Of a stretch of 64,000 nt of DNA, positions 42,698 to 52,101 are shown piece after piece. The notes below the pieces were generated by a model that saw only the letters and a program-made list of their open reading frames with translations, was not told the DNA's origin and made no database searches. Origin of the DNA: Streptomyces sp. NRRL S-37 (lineage in GTDB: Bacteria > Actinomycetota > Actinomycetes > Streptomycetales > Streptomycetaceae); contig NZ_JOIZ01000016.1 of the NCBI RefSeq assembly GCF_000721605.1, positions 232,164 to 296,163 of the forward strand, written 5' to 3'. Position numbers and translations under genes: made by a program. The stretch's first letter is position 1. Each line of letters starts with the position of its first letter.

Positions 42698-43453
42698 ATG
42701 GCGCGGGTGACGAACGACTCCCCGGATCCCCGTGCGGACGAAGCCGGTTCCGGCCGGGAAGCCGCCCTGCTGGAACGTGCCGCCGCCGACCGGGACGGCC
42801 GGGCCTGGAGCGACCTCTGGACGGAGCTGTACCACAACGGCACGATCGACGCGTCCCACCCGCTGGTGCTGCCCGCGCTGACGGCCATGGCCGAGGGGGA
42901 CGACGCCCACACCGCCGCCTCGGCCCTCCACCTGGCCGGCGCGGTCCTCGTCCAGGCCGATCAGCGGCACGGGCCCCGGGACCTGCGGGACCGGTACGCA
43001 CCCGAGGTCGCGCGCCTGCTGGCCGCCGCCCACCGGTGGCGCCGGACCACCAGGGACCGCGCCGAGTACTGCCACCTGCTCGAAGCGGTCCTGAACCTGG
43101 AGGGCGACATCCACTGGGGCGAGGAGCTGCTCTGGGGCGTCGTCAGCGAGGAGTACGAGCTCGAATGCCCTGAGGAGGACTGCTCCGCGGCGCTGTGGGT
43201 GGTCATCGGCGAGCGGGGCTTCTTCAGCACGTCGGAGGATTACGCCCTCTCCGACGGCGTCGACACCCTCCCTCTCCACCCGGCCGCCCCCGGTGCCCTC
43301 GACGGCCTCGGCCGCCGCCTCCACGGGCTGGCCCTGGCGGACGGCCACGAGGACGTGGCGCACGCCCTGACCCATGCCTTCGGCGAGGCGACCTGCCCGC
43401 AGTGCGAGAGGCGCTGCTCCGTAATCGGACAGGTCGTCGCCCGCTCGGGCTGA
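42698..43453 (+). CDS. Hypothetical protein with possible zinc site
   Basis: A 251-residue soluble protein with a helical, HEAT-like first half and two cysteine pairs, ECPEEDCS (about residues 158-165) and CPQCERRC (about 234-241), that could bind one zinc. I recognise no family. ATG 42698 has no clear ribosome site; a GTG at 42707 is an alternative. It stands alone between the sugar operon and a phosphatase gene. Function unknown. Confidence 0.7.
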   Translation: MARVTNDSPDPRADEAGSGREAALLERAAADRDGRAWSDLWTELYHNGTIDASHPLVLPALTAMAEGDDAHTAASALHLAGAVLVQADQRHGPRDLRDRYAPEVARLLAAAHRWRRTTRDRAEYCHLLEAVLNLEGDIHWGEELLWGVVSEEYELECPEEDCSAALWVVIGERGFFSTSEDYALSDGVDTLPLHPAAPGALDGLGRRLHGLALADGHEDVAHALTHAFGEATCPQCERRCSVIGQVVARSG

Positions 43454-43515
43454 GCCCGCGGCGCGGGACCGCGGCCGGCGGACCGGGCCCCGCCACCGTC
43501 ACCGGCGGCCGCGGG

Positions 43516-44190
43516 TCACGGCCGGCGCGGGAACCGCGTGCGGTGCGGGGCGTACGACGCCGGAAGCCGGGCCGCGCCCACGGCCAGCGCGGTGGCCGCA
43601 CTGGCGATGCCCAGGATCGCCCCGGCGGCCACATCACCCGGATAGTGCACCCCCGTGTGCACCCGCGAGTACCCCACCGCGCACGCCAGCGCCCCCAACG
43701 GGACCGACGCCGCGGGCAGCACCGTGCCCACCGCCGTCGCGAACGCGACCGCCGACGCCGTGTGCCCCGAGGGGAACGACGCCGACGTCGGCATCGGCAC
43801 GTGCCGGTCCACGGTCACCCGCGCCGCCTCCCGGTCCGGCCGGGCCCTGCGAACCAGCCGCTTGCCCAGCAGATTGGCCGACGCCGACGCCACGGCTATG
43901 GCGCCGACCCCGGCCAGCGCCGCCCGCCGCGGCCGCGCCCCGCCCAGCGCGAGGACCCCGGCGATGGCGAAGGAGATCTTCGAGTGGTCGGCCGTGTGGG
44001 ACAGCCTGCGCAGCGCCCGGTCGAGCGTGGGCGTCGGCGTGGCGGCGACCGCCGCGTACAGGGCGCCGTCCACGGCCCTGAGGTCGCCGAGGACCGCGGC
44101 GGCGACCCTGCGCAGTCCGTCGGCGGGCGGCACCGGCCCGGTGAGCGGACGGGTGACGTCCTGGTGGTCGGTGGTGGGCGGCTCGCTCAT
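43516..44190 (-). CDS. PAP2 family phosphatase
   Basis: A 224-residue membrane phosphatase of the PAP2 family with the full signature: K-x6-RP in KRLVRRARP, PSGH in SFPSGHTAS, and SR-x5-H-x3-D in SRVHTGVHYPGD. About five membrane segments; the active site faces outward. It may act on undecaprenyl diphosphate or phosphatidic acid. ATG 44190 follows GGGAGA. It lies 152 bases downstream of the GH15 gene's end, on the same strand. Confidence 0.93.
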   Translation of the reverse strand: MSEPPTTDHQDVTRPLTGPVPPADGLRRVAAAVLGDLRAVDGALYAAVAATPTPTLDRALRRLSHTADHSKISFAIAGVLALGGARPRRAALAGVGAIAVASASANLLGKRLVRRARPDREAARVTVDRHVPMPTSASFPSGHTASAVAFATAVGTVLPAASVPLGALACAVGYSRVHTGVHYPGDVAAGAILGIASAATALAVGAARLPASYAPHRTRFPRRP

Positions 44191-44342
44191 CTGTCTCTCC
44201 CGCGATGGCATCGTGGACGAATCACCAGGTGCCCACGGTACGCATGATCCATCCGCACCAGCTCGCCCACCCCGGCCGGCCGGTCCGTGGTCACCGCGCC
44301 GGCCCCGACCGGGACCCCGCCCGCCCGCATGCCCGCGGCGCC

Positions 44343-46178
44343 TCAGCCCAGGGCCCGGTCCAGGTTGAACGCGGCGCTGATCAGGGCGAGGTGGGTGAAC
44401 GCCTGCGGGAAGTTGCCCCGTTGCTCCCCTGTGTGGCCGATCTCCTCGGCGTACAGGCCGAGATGATTGCCGTACGTCAGCATCTTCTCGAAGGCGAGGG
44501 ACGCCTCGTCGAGCCGCCCGGCGCGGGTCAGCGCCTCGACGTACCAGAACGAGCAGATGGAGAACGTGCCCTCGTCGCCGTGGAGTCCGTCGGGGCTCGC
44601 CAGCGGGTCGTAGCGGTAGACCAGCGAGTCGGACACCAGGTCCTCGGTGAGGGAGTCGAGCGTCGACAGCCACTTCGGGTCGGTCGGCGCGATGAACTTC
44701 GACAGCGGCATCATCAGCACCGCCGCGTCCAGCACCTCCCCGTCCTCGTGCTGCACGAAGGCCCGGCGCGACGCCGACCAGCCGCGGTCCATGATCCGCC
44801 GGTAGACGGCGTCCCGGCTCGCCTGCCAGCGGGGGAGATCGGCGGGCAGGCCCCGCCGGTTGGCCATCCGGACGGCGCGCTCGATCGCCACCCAGCACAT
44901 CAGGCGCGAGTACAGGAAGTTCTTCCGCCCGCCGCGCGTCTCCCAGATGCCCTCGTCGGGCTGGTCCCAGTGCGCGCACACCCAGTCCACCAGCGCCGTC
45001 ACATGGTCCCACTGCTCGCTGGAGACGGGCTCGGCCCACTTGTCGTAGAGGTAGATGGAGTCGATCAGCGCCCCGTAGACGTCCAGTTGGAGCTGGTCGG
45101 CCGCCGCGTTGCCGACGCGGACCGGTGCCGAGCCGCAGTGCCCCTCCAGATGGCCGAGTTCACGCTCGGGGAGGTCGGTGCGGCCGTCGATGCCGTACAT
45201 GATCTGCAGCGGGCCGGAGGCCTTGCGGTCTCCCGGACTGATGTGCCGGGAGACGAACCCCATGAACGCCTCGGCCTCCTCGGTGAAGCCCAGCCGCAGC
45301 AGCGCGTACACACAGAACGCCGCGTCGCGCACCCACACGTACCGGTAGTCCCAGTTGCGTTCCCCGCCGAGCTCCTCGGGCAGGCTGGTCGTCGGCGCCG
45401 CCACGATCGCCCCGGTCGGCGCGTAGGTGAGCAGCTTCAGGGTGAGGGCGGAGCGGTGCACCATCTCCCGCCAGCGGCCCCGGTACCGCGAGGAGGACAG
45501 CCACCGCCTCCAGTACGCCACCGTCGCGCCGAACTGCCGCTCCGCCTCCCCGCACTCGCAGCGGTCCACGGTCACCTCCGGACCGGCCTGGTCCAGGGCG
45601 AACACCGCCGTCTCCCCCTCGGTCAGCTTGAACTCGGCCCGTACGTCCGGCCCGTCGGTCTCCATCGGGACGGTCGCGGTGAGCGCCAGGGACAGCTCCC
45701 CGGAGTCGAAGACCGCGATGCCGCCGGTCAGCCGCACGGTGTGCGGGCGGGAGCCGTAACCGAACCGCGGCGCCACCAGCGCCCGGAACGGCACGGAGCC
45801 GCGTACGCACAGCACCCGCCGGATCAGCCGGTGCCGGGCCTCGTCGGCCGGCGTGCCGCCGACCGGCATGAAGTCCTGCACCTCACCGACCCCGTCCTCG
45901 GTGAAGAACCGGGTGATCAGCACGTTGGTGTCAGGGAAGTAGAACTGCTTGGTGCGGGCCGGCACGGCCGCCGCCAGCTCGAAGCAGCCGCCCCGCTCGG
46001 CGTCCAGGATCGCCCCGAACACGCTCGGCGCGTCGAAGGACGGACAGCAGTACCAGTCGATGGTGCCGTCGGTCCCCACCAGCGCCACACTGCGCAGATC
46101 ACCGATCAGCCCGTGGTCGGCGATCGGCACGTACCGGCGCGCCCCGGACCCGTCCTGTTCCCTGGCCATCGCGTCCAT
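44343..46178 (-). CDS. Glycoside hydrolase family 15 protein
   Basis: A 611-residue cytoplasmic GH15 enzyme (glucoamylase/trehalase-like). N-terminal beta-sandwich (IADHGLIGDLRSVALVGTDG, DWYCCPSFD), then the alpha/alpha barrel with RNWDYRYVWVRDAAF, the catalytic acid in DEGIWETRGG, and the second glutamate near GLYAEEIGHTGEQRGNFPQAF, which is split here. Actinobacterial members with this N-terminus include trehalases, so alpha,alpha-trehalose hydrolysis is a good guess, not proven. ATG 46178 has GGGAGG upstream. No signal peptide. Confidence 0.92.
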   Translation of the reverse strand: MDAMAREQDGSGARRYVPIADHGLIGDLRSVALVGTDGTIDWYCCPSFDAPSVFGAILDAERGGCFELAAAVPARTKQFYFPDTNVLITRFFTEDGVGEVQDFMPVGGTPADEARHRLIRRVLCVRGSVPFRALVAPRFGYGSRPHTVRLTGGIAVFDSGELSLALTATVPMETDGPDVRAEFKLTEGETAVFALDQAGPEVTVDRCECGEAERQFGATVAYWRRWLSSSRYRGRWREMVHRSALTLKLLTYAPTGAIVAAPTTSLPEELGGERNWDYRYVWVRDAAFCVYALLRLGFTEEAEAFMGFVSRHISPGDRKASGPLQIMYGIDGRTDLPERELGHLEGHCGSAPVRVGNAAADQLQLDVYGALIDSIYLYDKWAEPVSSEQWDHVTALVDWVCAHWDQPDEGIWETRGGRKNFLYSRLMCWVAIERAVRMANRRGLPADLPRWQASRDAVYRRIMDRGWSASRRAFVQHEDGEVLDAAVLMMPLSKFIAPTDPKWLSTLDSLTEDLVSDSLVYRYDPLASPDGLHGDEGTFSICSFWYVEALTRAGRLDEASLAFEKMLTYGNHLGLYAEEIGHTGEQRGNFPQAFTHLALISAAFNLDRALG

Positions 46179-46243
46179 CGCAGCCTCCCTGGGCCGGCAC
46201 GCCGTGCTCATCTGCCAGCTTAGGCAGCTTCGGCCGGACCGGC

Positions 46244-47023
46244 TCAGGCCAGCACGACCCGCAGTCCCGCCTCCTCGAAGCGGCCCACCGCCTCCGGGTC
46301 CGCGCCCGTGTCCGTGACCAGGGTGTCCACCCGCTCGGCGGTACAGATCCGGGCGAACGCCCGCCGGCCCAGTTTGCTGGAGTCGGCGGCCACGATCACC
46401 CGCTCGGCCCGCTCGCACAGCAGCCGGTTCACCGCCGCCTCCGCCTCGTCGTGGGCCGCCGCCCCGTGCACGGCGTCGAAGGCGACGACACCCAGCACCG
46501 CCACATCGAGGGTGATCTGCCCCAGCACCCCGTCCGCGAGCGGCCCGACCAGCTCGTACGACTGGGCCCGTGCCACCCCGCCGGTCAGCACGATCTTGAA
46601 CTGGGGGCGCACGGCCAGCTCGTTGGCGATGTTCAGCGCGTTCGTCACCACGGTCAGCGCGGGCGAGCCCGAGGCGAGGTCCCCGCGCACGGCCAGCGCC
46701 CGCGCCACCTCCGTGGTGGTCGTACCGCCGGTCAGCCCGACCGCCTCGCCCGGTGCGACGAGATCCGCCACCGCCTTCGCGACGCGCTGCTTCTCGGAGG
46801 CGTGCCGCGCGGTCTTGTAGCGCAGCGGCAGCTCGTACGACACCCCGTGCACCACCGCGCCGCCACGGGTGCGCACCAGCATCTGCTGCTCGGCGAGCCG
46901 GTCGAAGTCGCGCCGGATCGTCGCGGCCGACACCGCCAGCTCGCCGGCCGCCTCCTCGACGTCCAGCCGGCCGCGCTCGACGAGCAGCTCCAGCAGCGCC
47001 TTCCAGCGGGCGTCCCGCGACAT
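46244..47023 (-). CDS. DeoR family transcriptional regulator
   Basis: A 259-residue DeoR/AgaR-type repressor: winged HTH (LDVEEAAGELAVSAATIRRDFDRLAEQQ in two parts), then the sugar-phosphate-sensing ISOCOT domain with LTGGTTTTEVARAL, VTNALNIANEL and ILTGG-type loop VLTGGVARAQSYELVG. ATG 47023 follows GGGAGG. It is divergent from an AgaS-like isomerase and aldolase, which it probably represses until a sugar phosphate binds. Confidence 0.93.
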   Translation of the reverse strand: MSRDARWKALLELLVERGRLDVEEAAGELAVSAATIRRDFDRLAEQQMLVRTRGGAVVHGVSYELPLRYKTARHASEKQRVAKAVADLVAPGEAVGLTGGTTTTEVARALAVRGDLASGSPALTVVTNALNIANELAVRPQFKIVLTGGVARAQSYELVGPLADGVLGQITLDVAVLGVVAFDAVHGAAAHDEAEAAVNRLLCERAERVIVAADSSKLGRRAFARICTAERVDTLVTDTGADPEAVGRFEEAGLRVVLA

Positions 47024-47114
47024 CCGCCCTCCCGTCGTCTCTCCCGGTCTCCCCGGATCTCCTTCGGTCCTCGGCGACCCTAACGCACCCGCCCTTCGAC
47101 CTGATGCTTGATTT

Positions 47115-47150
47115 TGCTCGAAACCTCGCTCAATGTTGCAAGAACGAGCA
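47115..47150. promoter_or_regulatory. Inverted repeat in the DeoR/SIS divergent region
   Basis: TGCTCG (47115-47120) and CGAGCA (47145-47150) form an inverted repeat with a 24-base spacer; CTCGCTC at 47125-47131 is a further half-site. The region ends 22 bases before the SIS gene start. Repeated GCTCG elements fit DeoR-type binding. Confidence 0.5.
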
Positions 47151-47171
47151 TCGAGCCTTCGGGGGTGCGGC

Positions 47172-48053
47172 ATGACCCATGTCGAGGACGAACTGAACAG
47201 TCAGCCCGAGTGCTGGAGCCGCGCCGCCGCGCAGGCCCCGTCCCACGCCCCGGTGCTCCCGGCGGCGGGGGAGCGGGTCGCGGTGGTCGGCTGCGGGACC
47301 TCGTACTTCATGGCGCAGGCGGTAGCGGCCCTGCGCGAGGGCGCGGGCCAGGGCGAGACCGACGCCTTCGCCGCCTCGGAGTTCCCGTACCATCGCGCCT
47401 ACGACCGTGTCGTCGCCCTCACCCGCTCCGGCACCACCACCGAGGTCCTCGGCCTGCTGGGCCGGCTGAAGGGCGGCACCCGCACCACCGCGGTCACCGC
47501 CGACCCGGCCGCCCCCGTGATGTCACTTGCCGACGAGACGGTCGTCCTCGACCACGCGGACGAACGCTCCGTCGTCCAGACCCGGTTCGCCACCACGGCC
47601 CTCACCCTGTTCCGCGCCCATCTGGGCCTGCACACCGACGCGGTCGTCGAGGACGGGCGCACGGCGCTGGCCGACCCGCTGCCCGAAGGGCTCGTGGACC
47701 GCGCCCAGTTCACCTTCCTCGGCCGCGGCTGGAGCGTCGGCCTGGCCAACGAGGCCGCACTGAAGATGCGCGAGGCGGCCCTCGCCTGGACGGAGGCCTA
47801 CCCGGCGATGGAGTACCGGCACGGACCCATCAGCATCACCACCTCCACCACCGCGACCTGGATGCTCGGCGACGCCCCCGAGGGGCTGGCCCGGCAGGTG
47901 CGGGACACCGGCGGGCTGTGGATCGAGGGCACCCTCGACCCGCTCGCCGAACTCGTCCGCGTCCAGCGGCTCGCCGTCGCCGTCGCAGCGGCCCGCGGCC
48001 TGGACCCCGACCGGCCCCGCCACCTCACCCGCTCGGTCGTCCTCGCACCCTGA
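47172..48053 (+). CDS. SIS domain sugar-phosphate isomerase (AgaS-like)
   Basis: A 293-residue protein with two SIS domains: VAVVGCGTSYFMAQAVAAL and LTRSGTTTEVLGLL in the first, FLGRGWSVGLANEAALKMREAA and AYPAMEYRHGPISI in the second. It matches AgaS/GlmS-isomerase-like enzymes, which convert amino-sugar phosphates to keto-sugar phosphates; AgaS acts on galactosamine 6-phosphate. There is no glutaminase domain. ATG 47172. It is followed after 20 bases by an aldolase gene. Confidence 0.9.
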   Translation: MTHVEDELNSQPECWSRAAAQAPSHAPVLPAAGERVAVVGCGTSYFMAQAVAALREGAGQGETDAFAASEFPYHRAYDRVVALTRSGTTTEVLGLLGRLKGGTRTTAVTADPAAPVMSLADETVVLDHADERSVVQTRFATTALTLFRAHLGLHTDAVVEDGRTALADPLPEGLVDRAQFTFLGRGWSVGLANEAALKMREAALAWTEAYPAMEYRHGPISITTSTTATWMLGDAPEGLARQVRDTGGLWIEGTLDPLAELVRVQRLAVAVAAARGLDPDRPRHLTRSVVLAP

Positions 48054-48073
48054 CCCGCCGGAAAGGACGGACC

Positions 48074-48940
48074 GTGCCCCTCACCACCACCGGCGAGCTC
48101 GTCACCCGCGCCGCCGCCCACCGCTCGGCGGTCGCCTCGTTCAACATCATCACCCTCGAACACGTCGAGGCCGTCATCGCCGGCGCCGAGTCGGCGAACG
48201 CCCCCGTCGTCCTCCAGGTCAGCGAGAACGCCGTGAGGTTCCGCCACGGCCGGCTGCTCCCGCTCGCCCGCGCCGCCGTCGCCGCCGCCGAACACGCCGC
48301 CGTCCCCGTCGCCCTGCACCTCGACCACGTACGGAGCGACACCCTGCTGCGCCAGGCCCCGGACGCCGGATTCGGCTCCGTGATGTACGACGCGTCCCGG
48401 CTGCCCTACGCCGACAACCTCGCCGCGACCCGGGCCGCCGTCGACTGGGCCCACGGCCGAGGGCTGTGGATCGAGGCCGAGCTGGGCGAGATCGGCGGCA
48501 AGGACGGCCGGCCCGCGCCGGACGCCCACGCGCCCGGCGCCCGTACCGACCCCGACCGGGCCCGCGCCTTCGTCGCCGGCTCCGGCGTGGACGCGCTGGC
48601 CGTCGCCATCGGCACCACCCATGCCATGACCACCCGCACCGCCGCCCTCGACCACGCCCTCCTCGGACGGCTGGCCGCCACCCTGGACGTCCCCCTCGTC
48701 CTGCACGGCTCCTCCGGCCTCCCCGACGACGAACTCGCCGCGGCGGTCACGGGCGGCATCACCAAGGTCAACGTGGGAACGGCCCTGAACATCGCCATGA
48801 CCGGCGCGCTCAGGGAGTTCCTCACCGACCACCCCGAGGCGGTCGACTCCCGCGGCTACCTCACGGCGGGCCGGGAGGCGATGACGCGGACGGTGACGGC
48901 GGTCATCGAGGCGCTGGGCGCGGTCCCGGCACCGTCCTGA
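48074..48940 (+). CDS. Class II fructose/tagatose-bisphosphate aldolase
   Basis: A 288-residue zinc-dependent aldolase: FNIITLEHVEAV, zinc histidine region LHLDHVRS, EAELGEIGGKDG, and the phosphate-binding LHGSSGLPDDEL and GITKVNVGTALN. KbaY/GatY-type enzymes split tagatose 1,6-bisphosphate into two trioses, which fits the AgaS-like partner. GTG 48074 follows AAAGGACGG. A kinase to make the bisphosphate is not encoded here. Its stop is 2 bases from the convergent methyltransferase stop. Confidence 0.9.
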   Translation: MPLTTTGELVTRAAAHRSAVASFNIITLEHVEAVIAGAESANAPVVLQVSENAVRFRHGRLLPLARAAVAAAEHAAVPVALHLDHVRSDTLLRQAPDAGFGSVMYDASRLPYADNLAATRAAVDWAHGRGLWIEAELGEIGGKDGRPAPDAHAPGARTDPDRARAFVAGSGVDALAVAIGTTHAMTTRTAALDHALLGRLAATLDVPLVLHGSSGLPDDELAAAVTGGITKVNVGTALNIAMTGALREFLTDHPEAVDSRGYLTAGREAMTRTVTAVIEALGAVPAPS

Positions 48941-48941
48941 G

Positions 48942-50087
48942 TCAGCGCTTCACGGCCCTCAGGACCACGAACTTCGGGTCCGACGCCACCACTTCACTGT
49001 TGCCGAACAGCCGTCGCAGCTTCACGTGGTACCCCAGGTGACGGTTGCCGACCACCCACAGTTCGCCGCCCCGGCGCAGGGTGCGCCGGGCGCCGGTGAA
49101 CATGCGCCAGGCCGTGGCGTCGGTGGTCGCCTGGTGGGAGTGGAAGGGCGGGTTGTTCAGGACCAGGTCGACACTGCCGGCCGGTATGCCCGACAGGCCG
49201 TCGCCGACCCGGAACTCGGCGTGTCCGGGCACGTCGTTCTCCCGGTACGTGGCCTGCGCGGACGCCACCGCCTGGAACGACTCGTCCACGAACAGCACCT
49301 CGGCGCGCGGGTCCGCCAGCGCCATCGCCGTACCGACGACGCCGTTGCCGCAGCCCAGGTCCACCACCCGTCCGCCGTCCTTGCCGGCGGGCAGGTGCCT
49401 CAGGAAGAACTGGGTGCCGATGTCGAGACGGTCGGCGCAGAAGACGCCGGCGTGGTTGACGACCGTCGCGCCCGACACCGGGCCGATGCCGTCGGGCAGC
49501 GTGTAGCGGTACGGCCAGGGGTTCGCGGGGCGCTCCCGCGCGGGGTCGGGCGTGCAGAGGATCAGCCGGGCCTTCTTCTCGGCGAGCGAGGTCCTGGTCG
49601 GGCCGAGGATCCGCTCGAAGAGGTCCAGCGTCGAGGTGTGGATCTCCTTCACCATGCCGGTGCCGACGACGACCGTGCCCTCGTGCACCGCCGGCGCCAG
49701 CCGCAGCAACTGGTCCTCCAGCAGTGCCAGGCTCTTCGGCACGCGGACGAGCAGGACGTCGATCCGGGCCGGTGGGGGATCCTGCGTGGTGAGCAGCCGT
49801 ACCGCGCCCGGCTCGACGCCGTTGCGGGCCAGGTTCGCGCGGGTCGCCTCCTGTCCGAGCCAGGAGTCGGTGATCTGCGTCGGCCGGTGCGCGGCGAGCG
49901 CCGTCACCAGCGCGCCCCAGCGGTCGCCGACGACCACGACCGCGCCGGACAGCGGGACCCGCCGGTCGGCGAGATGCCTGAGGAGGTACTCGTCGGACGC
50001 GTCCCAGGCGCGCAGCCTGTCCCTCGGGTCCTCGGGGAACCTGGCCAGCACCGGCTCGCCCCACGCGGTCGTCATACGGTCGTTCAT
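48942..50087 (-). CDS. RlmG-type 23S rRNA methyltransferase
   Basis: A 381-residue methyltransferase of the RlmG/RsmC type, with duplicated Rossmann domains. The C-terminal active domain has the SAM loop VVDLGCGNGVVG and the catalytic NPPFHSH; the N-terminal domain (VVVVGDRWGALV) is degenerate, as in the family. RlmG methylates N2 of G1835 in E. coli 23S rRNA; target identity here is assumed from the family. ATG 50087, with TAGCCT just upstream on this strand, suggests a near-leaderless transcript. Confidence 0.88.
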   Translation of the reverse strand: MNDRMTTAWGEPVLARFPEDPRDRLRAWDASDEYLLRHLADRRVPLSGAVVVVGDRWGALVTALAAHRPTQITDSWLGQEATRANLARNGVEPGAVRLLTTQDPPPARIDVLLVRVPKSLALLEDQLLRLAPAVHEGTVVVGTGMVKEIHTSTLDLFERILGPTRTSLAEKKARLILCTPDPARERPANPWPYRYTLPDGIGPVSGATVVNHAGVFCADRLDIGTQFFLRHLPAGKDGGRVVDLGCGNGVVGTAMALADPRAEVLFVDESFQAVASAQATYRENDVPGHAEFRVGDGLSGIPAGSVDLVLNNPPFHSHQATTDATAWRMFTGARRTLRRGGELWVVGNRHLGYHVKLRRLFGNSEVVASDPKFVVLRAVKR

Positions 50088-50143
50088 CGTCCGACCAGGC
50101 TAGCCCAGCCGCAGCTCAGGGCGCGTCGGGCAGGATGGGAGGC

Positions 50144-50794
50144 ATGGACGCCGAGCTGTTCCCCCGGGCACGGAGCGAGATCGCGTCCGGCGCGGTGCAC
50201 GTGCCGGACTGGCTGGACGCGCGGGAGCAGCGCGAACTGCTGGAGGCGTGCCGGGAGTGGGCCCGCCCGCCCGCCGGACTGCGCACCGTCCGCACGCCCG
50301 GCGGCGGCACCATGACCGCCCGGCAGGTGTGCCTCGGATGGCACTGGTACCCGTACGGCTACGCCCGCACCGTCGTCGACGGTGACGGCGCCCCGGTCAA
50401 ACCCTTCCCCGGCCGGCTCGGCGAACTGGGCCGCCGCGCGGTGACCGACGCGCTGGGCGCGGACGCCGCGCGCGGTGCCGCGTACGACATCGCGCTCGTC
50501 AACTTCTACGACGGCGACGCCCGCATGGGCATGCACCGTGACAGCGACGAGAAGGCGGACGCGCCCGTGGTGTCGCTGAGCCTCGGCGACACCTGTGTCT
50601 TCCGCTTCGGCAACACGGAGACCCGGAACCGCCCCTGGACGGACGTGGAGCTGCGCAGCGGCGACCTGTTCGTCTTCGGCGGGCCCTCCCGGCTCGCGTA
50701 CCACGGCGTTCCCCGGGTGCACGAGGGCACGGCACCGCCCGAGCTGGGACTGGCCGGAAGGCTGAACATCACGCTGAGGGTCAGTGGTCTGTAG
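50144..50794 (+). CDS. AlkB-type 2-oxoglutarate dioxygenase
   Basis: A 216-residue AlkB-like Fe(II)/2-oxoglutarate enzyme, which repairs alkylated bases by oxidative demethylation. Seen: the nucleotide-binding region LGWHWYPYGY, metal ligands H131 and D133 in GMHRDSDE, H187 in YHGVPRV, and the 2-oxoglutarate arginine R212 in LNITLR. ATG 50144 gives the usual N-terminus; an ATG at 50135 adds three residues. It is divergent from the RlmG-type gene with only 56 bases between. Confidence 0.92.
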   Translation: MDAELFPRARSEIASGAVHVPDWLDAREQRELLEACREWARPPAGLRTVRTPGGGTMTARQVCLGWHWYPYGYARTVVDGDGAPVKPFPGRLGELGRRAVTDALGADAARGAAYDIALVNFYDGDARMGMHRDSDEKADAPVVSLSLGDTCVFRFGNTETRNRPWTDVELRSGDLFVFGGPSRLAYHGVPRVHEGTAPPELGLAGRLNITLRVSGL

Positions 50795-50831
50795 TCCGCC
50801 CCCGGTTGCGGATCATGGGAGACTCGCCCTC

Positions 50832-52073
50832 ATGAGCGGGAAGGCGGACCCCCGGCCGGCGGGGGAAGGGACCACCTCGAGAACGCGGCTGGACCGGGGG
50901 CGCGGCGCGCTCGGACCCGCACTGGAGCTCGTGCACACCGGACGCGCGCCGACCCGCTCGGTGCTCACCGCCGAACTCGGCGTGACCCGCGCGACGGCCG
51001 GCGCGGTCGCCGCCGAACTGGAGGCGCTCGGGCTGATCCGGGTGGACGCCCGGCCCGGCGCGGCGGCCGGTTCGCAAGGGCGCCCCTCGCACCGGCTCTC
51101 GGTCGCCGAGGACGGGCCCGTGGCGCTCGCCGCGCAGGTGCACGCCGACGGTTTCCGGGCGGCCCTGGTCGGGCTGGGCGGCCGTATCGTCGCCACGGCG
51201 CCCGGCTGCGAGGTCGTCGACGCCGACCCCGCGAAGGTGCTCGGCTCCGTCGTCGCGGCCGGCGCCGGACTGCTGGAGGAGACCGGACGGCGGTGCGTGG
51301 GCGCCGGGCTCGCCGTGCCGTCGGCGGTGGCCGAACCGGAAGGGCTCGCCCTCAACCCCCTGCACCTGGCCTGGCCCGCGGGCGCCCCGGTGCGGGAGAT
51401 CTTCGCCGAGCAGGTGCGCGCGGCCGGCCTGGACGGGCCCGCCTTCGCGGCCAACGACGTCAACCTCGCCGCCCTCGCCGAACACCGGCACGGCGCCGGG
51501 CGCGGCTCCCGCGACCTGCTGTGCGTGGCCACCGGCCACCGCGGAGTGGGAGGCGCGCTGGTGCTCGACGGCCGCCTGCACTCGGGCAGTTCGGGACTCG
51601 CCCTGGAGGTCGGCCACCTCGCCGTCAACCCCGAGGGCCGCCCCTGCCACTGCGGCAGCCGAGGCTGCCTCGACGTCGAGGCGGACCCGCTGGCCCTGCT
51701 CACCGCGGCGGGCCGCGCGCCGGGCCCCGAGTTCTCCCTGCTGAAGCAGGCCGAGGACCTGATCCGCGGCCAGTACGACGACCCGGACGTGCGCACCGCC
51801 ACCGAGTCCCTCATCGACCGCCTCGGCCTGGGCCTGGCCGGACTGGTGAACATCCTCAACCCGGACCGGATCATCCTCGGCGGACTGCACCGCACCCTGC
51901 TGGAGGCCGACCCGGACCGGCTGCGCGCCGTCGTCGCCGACCGTAGCCTGTGGGGCCGCAGTGGCGGAGTCCCCATCCTCCCCTGCACCCTGGATCACAA
52001 CAGCCTGGTCGGCGCGGCGGAACTGGCCTGGCAGCCGGTGCTGGACGATCCTCTCGGGGCACTGGTGCGATAA
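50832..52073 (+). CDS. ROK family transcriptional regulator
   Basis: A 413-residue NagC/XylR-type ROK protein: winged HTH at residues 25-75 (PTRSVLTAELGVTRATAGAVAAEL), then the ROK fold with VNLAALAEHRHGAG, ATGHRGVGGALVLDGRL, and the zinc motif CHCGSRGCLD, where the family's usual final E is D. The catalytic aspartate of ROK kinases is replaced in this region (AANDVNLAA keeps ND), so a residual kinase role is possible but regulation is the likely job. ATG 50832. It precedes a dehydrogenase by 28 bases and may control it. Confidence 0.9.
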   Translation: MSGKADPRPAGEGTTSRTRLDRGRGALGPALELVHTGRAPTRSVLTAELGVTRATAGAVAAELEALGLIRVDARPGAAAGSQGRPSHRLSVAEDGPVALAAQVHADGFRAALVGLGGRIVATAPGCEVVDADPAKVLGSVVAAGAGLLEETGRRCVGAGLAVPSAVAEPEGLALNPLHLAWPAGAPVREIFAEQVRAAGLDGPAFAANDVNLAALAEHRHGAGRGSRDLLCVATGHRGVGGALVLDGRLHSGSSGLALEVGHLAVNPEGRPCHCGSRGCLDVEADPLALLTAAGRAPGPEFSLLKQAEDLIRGQYDDPDVRTATESLIDRLGLGLAGLVNILNPDRIILGGLHRTLLEADPDRLRAVVADRSLWGRSGGVPILPCTLDHNSLVGAAELAWQPVLDDPLGALVR

Positions 52074-52101
52074 GGCGACCCGACAGACAGAAAGCGGAGT
52101 C

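Noticed and set aside
50832..52073. Second ROK protein as a sugar kinase
   Set aside because: It carries an N-terminal winged HTH and a changed zinc motif end (CLD for CVE), which fit a ROK repressor better than an enzyme.
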